From positions 1 through 64,000 of the forward strand of contig DATLOZ010000010.1 in assembly GCA_035535995.1 (NCBI GenBank): a DNA stretch of 64,000 nucleotides, read 5' to 3'. Source of the stretch: JANYCO01 sp035535995 (GTDB taxonomy: Bacteria; Bacteroidota; Bacteroidia; Cytophagales; Cytophagaceae). Within the stretch, counting starts at the first letter, position 1; every line of letters starts with the position of its first letter. This document shows positions 7,540 to 16,100 of this stretch, piece after piece. The notes under the pieces were generated by a model. That model worked only from the letters and a program-made list of their open reading frames with translations. It made no database searches and was not told where the DNA came from. The position numbers were made by a program, and so were the translations under genes.

Positions 7540-8436
7540 ATGGAACGCAAACAATTTCTTCAAACCATCTTAGCTTTTTCAACAATGGGAACTTTAAGCA
7601 GCTTTCAATCATTTACCGATAAACTTCCCATACAAGGCAAGAAAATGCCTGTATTGTTTACCTCACATGGAAACCCAATGGATATACCGCTTTCCAAAGA
7701 CGAGCGTCCGTTTTGGAATACGTTGTTTGAACTAGGAAAAGAACTGCAAAACAACTACGAAGTAAAAGCAGCCCTGATCGTATCCGCGCACTGGTGTACA
7801 CGCGGTACGTACGTAAATATTTCTCCGGAACAAAAACAGATCTACGATTACTATGGTTTCCCCGACGAATACTACAAAGTGATCTACCACGCGCACGGTG
7901 CACCGGAGATCGCTCAGGAAGTAAAAAAGATCATCCCTTCTATAGAGGCAACTACCGACTGGGGCCTTGACCACGGCGCCTGGCCAATGCTAATGCACTT
8001 GTTTCCCAACGCAAATGTTCCTGTATTCCAAATGAGCATCGATTATTATGCAAAACCTGAATACCACTACGAACTTGGCAAGCAATTAAAATCGCTGAGA
8101 GAAAAAGGGGTGCTCATCATTGGAAGTGGTTCGTTGATCCATAACCTGAAACTGGCTGGCAAGAAATTAATGGAACACGATATGACGCCCTACGGTTGGG
8201 AAGCAGAGTACGATACCTGGATAAAAAAACAACTCGACGAAAGAAATTTTTCAACTATCATTCACTACGAAACCAGTCACTCGCTCGGCAAGCTGGCCGC
8301 GCCTACGCCGGATCATTACGTACCCGTATTGTACAGCCTCGGCCTGATGGAGAGCAGCGATCAGCTTCATTATTTTTACGAAGGTGCGCCAACAATTCCT
8401 GCTTTTAGTGAGCGGAGCTTTATTTTGAAACAGTAA
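7540..8436 (+). CDS. ygiD: Class III extradiol dioxygenase, 4,5-DOPA dioxygenase type
   Basis: A 298-aa enzyme of the LigB/DODA superfamily, which opens catechol-type rings (4,5-extradiol cleavage of L-DOPA in plant DODA and E. coli YgiD). The family's metal-ligand surroundings are visible: FTSHGNPMDIP near residue 45, SAHWCTRGTYVN near 85, the TTDWGLDHGAWPML segment near 140, and IIGSGSLIHNL near 190. The N-terminal roughly 25 residues are hydrophobic (FLQTILAFSTMGTLSSF) and precede the usual start of the fold, so the protein may be exported or membrane-tethered, unlike cytosolic YgiD. It is a single gene; its ATG lies only 13 nt after a REP-like repeat. The substrate in this host is not known. 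Confidence 0.9.
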   Translation: MERKQFLQTILAFSTMGTLSSFQSFTDKLPIQGKKMPVLFTSHGNPMDIPLSKDERPFWNTLFELGKELQNNYEVKAALIVSAHWCTRGTYVNISPEQKQIYDYYGFPDEYYKVIYHAHGAPEIAQEVKKIIPSIEATTDWGLDHGAWPMLMHLFPNANVPVFQMSIDYYAKPEYHYELGKQLKSLREKGVLIIGSGSLIHNLKLAGKKLMEHDMTPYGWEAEYDTWIKKQLDERNFSTIIHYETSHSLGKLAAPTPDHYVPVLYSLGLMESSDQLHYFYEGAPTIPAFSERSFILKQ

Positions 8437-8764
8437 AATGGTTAATGATCTTTTTGACTCATATCCACAACCGTCAGGCTTCGATGATGAAGTTATTGAA
8501 GCTTGTCCAAATTGACCTTTTATAAAGTCCATTTCACACCCTGTATTATTGACATCCGGACAATATTTTTGTAAAAAATAAACTTAAAATCAAAGAACGA
8601 TATAATGCTGAAACTGTCATCCTGTGTCTGCATTGACAGCAGGATGATTGTTTGTGGAGATGAAAATTTTATCCGCCATTGAGGAGTGCCAGCCGGCTAG
8701 TGGACGGCGCAATGAAGTAATCCGTTCGTAATAAAACTAACATAAAATGGTAAGATCAACTGTC
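8437..8764. other. Intergenic region, 328 bp, with a stable hairpin
   Basis: A 12-bp stem with one bulge (TCATCCTGTGTC at 8617-8628 against GACAGCAGGATGA at 8635-8647) lies mid-region without a following T-tract. A TATTTTTG box lies at 8564-8571 without a well-spaced TTG. No gene was seen. Confidence 0.45.
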
Positions 8765-9121
8765 ATGACAACTCAAGAAGTTGCTGCTCGTTTCAATGAA
8801 CTTGCGATGCAAGAAAAATGGTTTGAAATCCAGGAAGAACTTTTTTCAGAAGATGTAAAAAGTATCGATCCTGCGCACTCTCCTTATATGGGATATGCAG
8901 AAGGCAAAGCTTCTGTGCGTAAGAAGGGAGAAGATTTTGTAAAAAAGATTGAAGCGCTTCACAAAGCTAGTACTAGCACTCCCGTAATAGGTGGCAATCA
9001 TTTTGCTGTCGGAAGAGAGCTGGATATTACGGTACAGGGATTTGGAAGAATCCAACTCAACGAAGTGATGCTTTACGAAGTGAAAGATGGGAAGATTGTG
9101 TCAGAGCAATTCTTTTATTAA
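8765..9121 (+). CDS. SnoaL-like (NTF2 superfamily) protein
   Basis: A 118-aa NTF2-like cone-fold protein: TQEVAARFNELAMQEKWFEIQEELF (first helix pair), VKSIDPAHSPY, the helix EGKASVRKKGEDFVKKIEALH, and strands FAVGRELDITVQGFGRIQLNEVMLYEVKDGKIVSEQFFY. The closing D-G-K-I-x-x-E-Q-F-F-Y is the family signature. Such proteins bind or isomerise small hydrophobic ligands; the ligand here is unknown. An upstream in-frame ATG at 8747 would add six residues; the internal ATG at 8765 matches the usual family start (MTTQEV). It is convergent with the frameshifted DUF4345 gene across a shared terminator. Confidence 0.85.
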   Translation: MTTQEVAARFNELAMQEKWFEIQEELFSEDVKSIDPAHSPYMGYAEGKASVRKKGEDFVKKIEALHKASTSTPVIGGNHFAVGRELDITVQGFGRIQLNEVMLYEVKDGKIVSEQFFY

Positions 9122-9150
9122 AATCTCATTTTTATTTTCCTTCCATATTC

Positions 9151-9201
9151 ATCACGAATAAAAAAATAAAATCATTATGATTTCATTTTTTTATTCGTGA
9201 T
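9151..9201. terminator. Bidirectional intrinsic terminator
   Basis: ATCACGAATAAAAAAAT (9151-9167) is the exact reverse complement of 9185-9201, a 17-bp stem with T/A-rich flanks between convergent genes. It overlaps the last codons of the restored DUF4345 frame. Confidence 0.85.
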
Positions 9202-9586
9202 CACTTGAGAAGTAATCAAAATCGCCGGCATGATAAATTCAGAAAGCACGTAACCAATCCACAATCCATGAGGAGTAGGTAATCCTACTACACTCATAGA
9301 AATTAATCTTCCCGTTCCTGCCAAAAATTCCTCCCAACCCTAACAAGAACACTAATGTATTTTGTTTCCTCACCGTTAATGCAGTCCACAAAGCAATAAA
9401 GCCACATGCCATATGAATACCCGCCATAAAGCGGTGGATATTGTCAAGGCTTGGAGTTGTATTGGGCTCTCCTAGATACATTTGTATACTACCATCTAAA
9501 AGACAAACGACAGTCAATAAAAAAAGGCAAACCTGTGTAACTCTTTGGCTTGGTAATAAAGCGACGATATTTTTAGTTTCAGTCAT
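9175..9586 (-). pseudogene. DUF4345 membrane protein, frameshifted in a T5 run
   Basis: Reading starts at 9586 and runs for about 83 codons as a typical DUF4345 protein: VCLFLLTVVCLLDGSIQMYLG, NIHRFMAGIHMACGFIALWTA, LVFLLGLGG. The frame then changes and ends at 9239 with a family-foreign tail (115 aa). Removing one T from the T5 run (plus-strand A run at about 9323-9327) restores GGILAGTGRLISMSVVGLPT, continuing PHGLWIGYVLSEFIMPAIL and ending at 9175. This is the expected DUF4345 ending and gives about 136 aa. So this is either a recent one-base pseudogene or a sequencing/assembly homopolymer error. The family has four membrane helices and unknown function. Confidence 0.8.
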
Positions 9587-9799
9587 CGAATTTAAAACTT
9601 GGATTTAAACGAATATACATTTTAGGATCAAAACTAAATTTCATTTAACCTACTATCTTCAGCATTGTTCTTTTTGTATTTGCCTTTCAAACGCTAAGAT
9701 CGCAAAGATAAAGCGCAAAGGGCGCAAGGGGAAAAATTACCTTCCAATATACAAGATATGCTTTTTTGATTTTCGTTTTTTATCTGCTAATTTATCAGC

Positions 9800-10423
9800 A
9801 TGGTAAAAATGATCGATCGAAGGGAATACCAGGCAGTAGAACTGTTAGTATTATTTATACTGATGCCTCTTCTTTATTTATTCGATCTCATACCTGTTCA
9901 TAAATTTATTCCATTGCTGTTGTTATTTTTGTATTGCATATTCGTTCTTGGCATCCACAAAAGATTAAAGCAGATCAATTGGAAGCTCCAGGCACACTGG
10001 AAGCACATAGGTACCAGGTTTGCAGGAGTAACGCTGGTAGTGTTTTTATTTATCCTGCTCACCTCCCATCCTCTGCTGGCAGATCTTCAGGCGCAAAAAA
10101 GATTATTGTTGATGATCATCATCTATCCTTTTCTCTCTGCTTTTCCACAGGAGTTGATCTTCAGGGAGTTTTTCTTTTTCCGATATACTACCTTATTTAA
10201 AAACCAGAAATCATTGCTGGTGTCAAATGTGCTGCTGTTTTCATTTGCACATATTTTTTTCTACAATTGGATCATCCTGGTATTTACATTGGTAGCAGGA
10301 AGCATTTTTGCCAGCACTTATTTAAAAACAAAATCATTGCTCGTAGTTACATTAGAACATACAGTCTACGGACTGATGATCTTATTTTCAGGATTAGCCG
10401 GATATTTTTACAAAGAATTTTAA
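9800..10423 (+). CDS. CPBP-family intramembrane protease (CAAX/bacteriocin-processing type)
   Basis: A 207-aa membrane protein with about six helices. Motif 1 of the CPBP (Abi) family appears as FPQELIFREFFFF; the canonical EExxxR is QELIFR here, the first Glu replaced by Gln. Motif 2 is FSFAHIFF (FxxxH) and motif 3 the EHTVYG segment in the last helices. The family includes glutamic-type intramembrane proteases that cleave prenylated or peptide substrates. The Gln substitution might reduce activity. A 31-nt gap separates it from kptA, so the two may be co-transcribed. The substrate is unknown. Confidence 0.85.
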   Translation: MVKMIDRREYQAVELLVLFILMPLLYLFDLIPVHKFIPLLLLFLYCIFVLGIHKRLKQINWKLQAHWKHIGTRFAGVTLVVFLFILLTSHPLLADLQAQKRLLLMIIIYPFLSAFPQELIFREFFFFRYTTLFKNQKSLLVSNVLLFSFAHIFFYNWIILVFTLVAGSIFASTYLKTKSLLVVTLEHTVYGLMILFSGLAGYFYKEF

Positions 10424-10454
10424 AGTCTTTTTATCAACCATAATTTTTTGAAAA

Positions 10455-11006
10455 ATGAAATCAATACAAGAGCTCACCAAGATCGGTAAATTTCTCAGTC
10501 TTCTCTTAAGACACAAACCAGAAGAAGCTAACCTAGCCCTCGATCAGGAAGGCTGGACGGATATAGAAACGTTGTTACAAACGCTGAACATTACACACGA
10601 AGAGCTGCAATGGATCGTAGAGCATAACAATAAGCAAAGATTTGGCTACAACAATTCTAAAACCAAGATCCGCGCCAACCAGGGGCATTCGCTTTCAGGC
10701 ATCGCCATCGAATATATCGAAGTGGTCGACGCGCCGGAATTTTTATACCATGGTACCGCCGCCAATCTGTTTCCTTTGTTATTAAAAGAAGGACTCAAAA
10801 AAATGTCCAGGACACATGTTCATTTGAGCGGAGATCTACAAACTGCCATAGCAGTAGGCAAAAGAAAAAGCGGCGATATTGTGATCATAAAAGTGAAAGC
10901 CAAAGAGATGAATGACGATGGACTGAAACTGTTTATATCTGAAAACGGTGTTTACCTCACTGACTTTGTACCTGCAAAATACCTGGATCAGGAACCGGCC
11001 TTATAA
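10455..11006 (+). CDS. kptA: RNA 2'-phosphotransferase KptA/Tpt1
   Basis: A 183-aa enzyme of the Tpt1/KptA family, which moves an internal RNA 2'-phosphate to NAD+, giving ADP-ribose 1'',2''-cyclic phosphate and nicotinamide. Length matches bacterial KptA. Visible are the N-terminal winged-helix lobe with LSLLLRHKPEEANLALDQEGW, the KIRANQGHS motif (Arg and His of the catalytic set), EFLYHGTA in the NAD+ lobe, and MSRTHVHLSGDLQTA with the third conserved Arg and His. The biological substrate in bacteria is uncertain, because they lack the eukaryotic tRNA-splicing pathway; RNA repair or ADP-ribosylation is possible. It probably shares a transcript with the CPBP gene 31 nt upstream. Confidence 0.95.
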   Translation: MKSIQELTKIGKFLSLLLRHKPEEANLALDQEGWTDIETLLQTLNITHEELQWIVEHNNKQRFGYNNSKTKIRANQGHSLSGIAIEYIEVVDAPEFLYHGTAANLFPLLLKEGLKKMSRTHVHLSGDLQTAIAVGKRKSGDIVIIKVKAKEMNDDGLKLFISENGVYLTDFVPAKYLDQEPAL

Positions 11007-11351
11007 CCTGACAAGTAGTTTGCAGAGGTGTCATGTCCCCATTCCTAATTTCACTCAGGCAATAAAATAGCTTCCCCAGCTTCATTTTATTTACTTTACA
11101 GCCTCCCTTATTAAGCCCTCAAAAGCCCCAAAACACATGTAATATTTAAACATTTTGTGTCGATTTTCACTACAGATTCTACACAGAATGATTCATTTTA
11201 AACGATTTCACGGTTTATAGCCAATTGTTAAGGGTATATAAAGCCTATAAAATATTCATATTTTAAGAAAATATTTACTCACAAATCCAATTATTAATGT
11301 AACTTTTGCAAAGGTTTTATAGTATATATTAGTAAATCAAACGCCAAACTT
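11007..11351. other. Intergenic region, 345 bp
   Basis: AT-rich sequence leading to the gene at 11352. A TAACTTTTG at about 11298 resembles a -7 box with one extra T. No gene or stable hairpin was recognised. Confidence 0.4.
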
Positions 11352-12050
11352 ATGAGAACGCTAGTCAGACCTACTTATCCTACAGAGATCAACATTATAA
11401 TCCTGGTAAGCTTATTTATGCTTTCAAGCTTCTTTTCTTATGAAATGTTCAATGTACGTTTCCACAACCCAGGTCACCTGGAGAACGCCGCTTTAGGTAT
11501 GTGCCTGATCGGAGTTGCCGTGGTACTTGCCATACTGATCATGTGGGAAGAAATTTTATTCCATATTAAAGTAAAAGAAATAAAAGGAGGATTGATCTTT
11601 AGAAACCAACGTAAAAAACTAAAGACACAACTTCTACTCTTCGCAGGAATTCCGGTGATCTTCTGGTTTATCTACCAGGAATATGACCTGATCGTCCATC
11701 ACTTCATCATCTGGGCTGTTATCTGCATCGGACTTCCGGCACTGGAAATAATAGTATCCGGGATTAGCAGCCGCAGAAACTATCTGAAGCTGACCAGCAG
11801 AATGATCAAATACAAAAACAATAGCAAAGAGGAAAGCTTTGAAACAAAAGACATCCGCAATATTATGATCATCAGAGGTGAAAAACGTTTCATCAAAAAG
11901 ATCCAACTGTTGTTTACCAACAACGATCATGTAACCATCGACCTGGAAGAAATGCATCTGCACCCTTTCTACGATTCAATACAGAGATTTATTAATACGC
12001 ATTACAAGCATTTGGTTACTGAGCCAACTGCTACGAATATCGCTAGCTAA
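11352..12050 (+). CDS. Membrane protein with C-terminal PH-like domain, function unknown
   Basis: A 232-aa protein. Residues about 14-34 (INIIILVSLFMLSSFFSY) and 48-70 (GMCLIGVAVVLAILIMW) form a first helix pair, and about 95-112 and 120-140 a second. The C-terminal part (about 150-220) has PH-like strand spacing: YLKLTSRMIKYKN, SFETKDIRNIMIIRGE, IQLLFTNNDHVTIDLEEM. This is the pattern seen in bacterial PH domain and DUF2244-like proteins. I do not recognise a named family. It is a single gene with its own terminator at 12071. Confidence 0.7.
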   Translation: MRTLVRPTYPTEINIIILVSLFMLSSFFSYEMFNVRFHNPGHLENAALGMCLIGVAVVLAILIMWEEILFHIKVKEIKGGLIFRNQRKKLKTQLLLFAGIPVIFWFIYQEYDLIVHHFIIWAVICIGLPALEIIVSGISSRRNYLKLTSRMIKYKNNSKEESFETKDIRNIMIIRGEKRFIKKIQLLFTNNDHVTIDLEEMHLHPFYDSIQRFINTHYKHLVTEPTATNIAS

Positions 12051-12070
12051 GCAGATGAATCTATAAAACG

Positions 12071-12108
12071 AAAGCGTGGTGCTGTATGGCGCCACGCTTT
12101 TTTATTTT
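12071..12108 (+). terminator. Intrinsic terminator
   Basis: A 12-bp stem, AAAGCGTGGTGC (12071-12082) with GCGCCACGCTTT (12089-12100), one G-T pair, followed by TTTATTTT. Confidence 0.9.
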
Positions 12109-12153
12109 GCATGAAACCCAGAATTCGACTCATGTTATTCATGATCAAAATAA

Positions 12154-12186
12154 TTGTAGAAGAAATGATCTCATTTTCTATTTTTG
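12154..12186 (+). promoter_or_regulatory. Probable promoter of the EXPERA gene
   Basis: TTG at 12154-12156, a 22-nt spacer, then TATTTTTG at 12179-12186, a full match to TAnnTTTG. The ATG follows 36 nt later at 12223. Confidence 0.5.
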
Positions 12187-12222
12187 TATAGAATAAAAAA
12201 TTTTTAGAGAAACGAACCATCT

Positions 12223-12735
12223 ATGGAAAATAACATGCTACAAGAAAATCTTCCCTTAAGAGAACGAAAATTCGACATTTTCTTTGCCATAATGTTCAGC
12301 CTGTTTGCCATCACTTCCGGCATCTCTGACGCCATTCCTACGCTTGGCATCGAGATGTCTGCCAACGCTCCTACCTGGTTTGGCCGCGCCAATTATGACT
12401 ATGCGATCAATTGCGACCCTTTGTTCCTTCATCCTCCCGTGTGGATGAGATTTGTAACAGGGTTGAGCGCATTTCTCTACGGACCATTTTACCTCCTACT
12501 CGTGTATGCATTGGTGAAAGGAAAAAACTGGATCCAACTCCCTGCTGTGATCTATGCTACGATGATCGGTACGATCACCGGTGTGATTGTTTTTGGCGTA
12601 GAGTTTTTCGGCGAGCCGGAATATCGCTGCCAGAACGTTACAAAATTTCTTTCTTTCAATACCCCTTATGTCTTGATCCCAATTTTGCTTTTGATCAGGA
12701 TGCGGAAGGCGGATCCGTTTAAGAGGAAGTTTTAG
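12223..12735 (+). CDS. EXPERA-domain (emopamil-binding/TMEM97-like) membrane protein
   Basis: A 170-aa protein with four hydrophobic segments: about 18-37, 71-93 (RFVTGLSAFLYGPFYLLLVYAL), 103-125 and 145-160. The stretch CDPLFLHPPVWMRFVTGLSAF followed by a YGPFYL helix matches the EXPERA pattern of TMEM97/emopamil-binding proteins, whose pocket binds sterol-like ligands. Members are known from eukaryotes; bacterial ones are uncharacterised. A glutamate (VIFGVEFFGEPEY) in the third helix is in a plausible ligand-pocket position. It is monocistronic, with a good promoter upstream. Confidence 0.7.
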   Translation: MENNMLQENLPLRERKFDIFFAIMFSLFAITSGISDAIPTLGIEMSANAPTWFGRANYDYAINCDPLFLHPPVWMRFVTGLSAFLYGPFYLLLVYALVKGKNWIQLPAVIYATMIGTITGVIVFGVEFFGEPEYRCQNVTKFLSFNTPYVLIPILLLIRMRKADPFKRKF

Positions 12736-13138
12736 GATAGCATGTTTTCTAAAATAGTAGACATAGACAAGATGCGCCACCTGTATGCATCGCCAAATAA
12801 TTCTATTTTTAAGGCTAGCTACACTATTTCTTAAATATTGACGATAAAGCTCTTATCATAGTGTATAGTAAACTATATTACTGATAAAAAGCATATTACG
12901 TAACTGTTCTTTTTAAATTAATTTGTTTTTGTTTTTTATTAATTGTTATTTTACAAAAAATTATTCCTTTAATACTATTATTATATAGCTTCATTATTTT
13001 TAGGAAATAGATTTAGCAGGGAAGAAAATTGAGCCGGTCTTAAAAATAAATACCCCTTAAAGATGGCTATGAAGGAATGGAGTTAATGGAATTTTTGAAT
13101 CCGAATACCCATTATTACTTACTTACTTTAACTTACTT
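12736..13138. other. Intergenic region, 403 bp, upstream of the 2080-aa enzyme
   Basis: AT-rich. Just before the ATG at 13139 there are short direct repeats of TTACT (TTACTTACTTACTTTAACTT at about 13113-13132). No convincing promoter pair or hairpin was seen. Confidence 0.4.
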
Positions 13139-16100
13139 ATGAAAACAAATTTACGCAAGCCATCTGCCAACCGGCGGATGAAGAGGACAACCATTTTTTT
13201 CTTGTTGCCTTTGTTTCTCATTTTGTCTTATCTCCCTCTGAAGGCGCAAACATTGCCTTCTGATGTGCTGGCAAAATTAAACTCCTACAATGTTTCCTGG
13301 GATAGCTCCAGTACCACAGGCTCTGGCGCTTCTATGCCGCTAGGTAATGGTGACATTACCGCCAACGTCTGGGTAGAAAAAGGCGGTGATCTGATGATGT
13401 ATATCGGAAAGTCGGATACATGGAGCGAAGCTACCCGACTACTGAAGATCGGTAGATTGCGCATGAACTTCTCTCCTAATCCTTTCGTAGCTGGTCAACC
13501 TTTTAACCAGACCTTAAATCTCTACAAAGGAGAAATTGATATTACCGCAGGAAATACCGGCAATAAGGTGAACATAAAAGTATGGATCGACGCCAACAAC
13601 GGAGTCATCCATGTAGAAGCAAGCGGTGACCATAATTTTGTAATGGATTGTAAGAATGAACTGATGCGTCCTACTCCTTACACTTTCAATACCAATGCCC
13701 CGGTAGACGCGAGCGTAAGAGGTGTGAACGGTATTAACGGCCTTACGGAAAGTGCAGACGTAAAAATTTCGAAAAGTACAGGCATTGAGTGGTACCACAG
13801 AAATTCTACTTCGCCTTATCAAACTATTTTAAATACAGAAAATCTATCATCACTCTCTGCCAACTATCCGGATCCTTATCTAAACAGGACGTTTGGAGCT
13901 TTTGTGAAAGGCAGCAACTTTACTGTGAAGAACGATGCTGAATTGCAATCTTCTTCCGGAAATAATTTCGCACTTTCTGTTTACGCCTATACGGCACAAA
14001 CCAGTACTGCCACTTTATGGGATAGCCAACTTGCTTCGCAGGTAACTCAAATCGATCAGACTGCGATGGCTACCGCGTATACTAATCATGGTACCTGGTG
14101 GGATACCTTCTGGAATCGAAGCTGGATCTTTGTATCAGGTGATGCTGATGCAGTGAAAGTAACAAGAGGATACCTGCTACAACGCTTTATGGAAGCTTGC
14201 CAGGGCCGTGGACAATATCCGATCAAATTCAACGGCGGTTCACTCACTTTTGATTACCAAGGACAAAACGGCGACTACCGTGCGTGGGGTCCGGCATACT
14301 GGAATCAGAACACACGTCACCTTTACTGGCCTTTGCTTGGCTCTGGAGATTACGATCTGTTGATGCCATGGTTCAATCAATACATGAACATGTTGGGAAT
14401 ACAGCAAGCTGCCACCAACAAGTATTACAACCACGGTGGCGCTTTCTTCCCGGAGACTTATAATATGTTTGGACTCTACATCGCAGATGACTGGGGCTGG
14501 GGCAATACTTCTACTACGGCCAGCAATCAATACATCCGTTACCACTACCAGGGCGCGTTGGAAACACTCTCTCAGATGCTCGATTATTATGATTATACAA
14601 AAGACGCTTCTTTCGTTACAAATTATATCGCACCTTATTCAGCCCAGGTGATCCGTTTCTTCGATCAGCACTGGCCTAGAGTAAATGGGAAAATAAAATT
14701 TGATCCGGCAAACGCGATCGAAACTTATTGGGGTTGTACCAATCCTACGGATTATATCGCAGGGTTGCGATACACAATCCCAAGATTAGTGGCATTAAAT
14801 TCTCCTGCTATTACCTCTGCACTAAAAACAGAATGGACAAACTGCCTGAATGCATTGCCGCCAATTCCGATGAACAGCGACAATACAGCGGTACTGCCTG
14901 CTGAAATCTATGGCCAGGCCAATAATCTTGAGAACCCTGAATGCTACGCGATCTTCCCTTATAAAATATACGGCGTTGGAAAACCTAATATGAATGTAGG
15001 GATCACTACGTTCACCAACCGGAAATTTAAATTCGGTCATTGCTGGGGACAAGACGCCATGCAGGCTGCATTGCTTAAGCTCACTGATGTTGCCAAAGCT
15101 GGCGTGATCGAAGAAGCAAATGAAACCAATCCGGCTGCGCGATTCCCTGCATTCTGGGGTCCAGCTTCCGATTACATTCCTGACCTTGACAACGGAGGAG
15201 CTTTGATGATGTCGCTTCAGAATATGGTGATGCAGAATGCCAATGACTCAATCTATGTATTGCCTAGCTGGCCATCTACCTGGAGCGTAGATTACAAATT
15301 ACAGTCGCCCAACAATACCAATGTGCGAGTAGTAAGTAATGGCACAAATATCAGTCAGCTCACCGTAGTACCTTCTTCAAGATCTTCCTACGTAGTATTG
15401 CCGGATGGAAAACAAAGTCAAACCATGACTATGCCTCCAGTTTCTGTAACCTGGGTGGGCGATGCAGATGCCAATCCTTATGCAGTGGCAAGCTCGGGGT
15501 TATCAGTTAGTTATAGCAGTTCCAATACAAGTGTTGCTACCATCGTAAACGGAAAGATCCATGCCGTTGGCGCGGGTACTTGTACCATTACAGCTACTCA
15601 GGCTGGCAATGGCAGTTACAATGTAGCCGTACCAGCTACACAACAACTGACTGTACTAAGCAGAACCTCTACTGCTACCACGATCCAGGCAGAAAGCTGG
15701 AGCGGACAAAGTGGAGTACAAACTGAAACTACTGGAGATCTAAACGGAAACCTGGATGTTGCCTACATCGATAACGGCGATTATACTTTTTACAACAATG
15801 TGAACTTCGGTACAGGAGCAGCGACTATGGAAATGAGAGTTGCCAGTTATGCAAGTGTTCCATCTGTCGGCTCTATAGAAGTAAGATCAGGAAGCCCTAC
15901 CGGTACACTGCTCGGTACACTTTCAGTGCCGGGTACTAATGGATGGCAGAACTGGATCACCGTTCCTTGCAACCTGACAGGAGCAACCGGAGTACAGAAT
16001 ATTTATTTGGTATTCAGGAATGGAGGATTCAATCTGAACTGGATCTATTTTGATAATTCACCTGTTACAAATACTCCTTATACTGGAACTCCGATCAACA

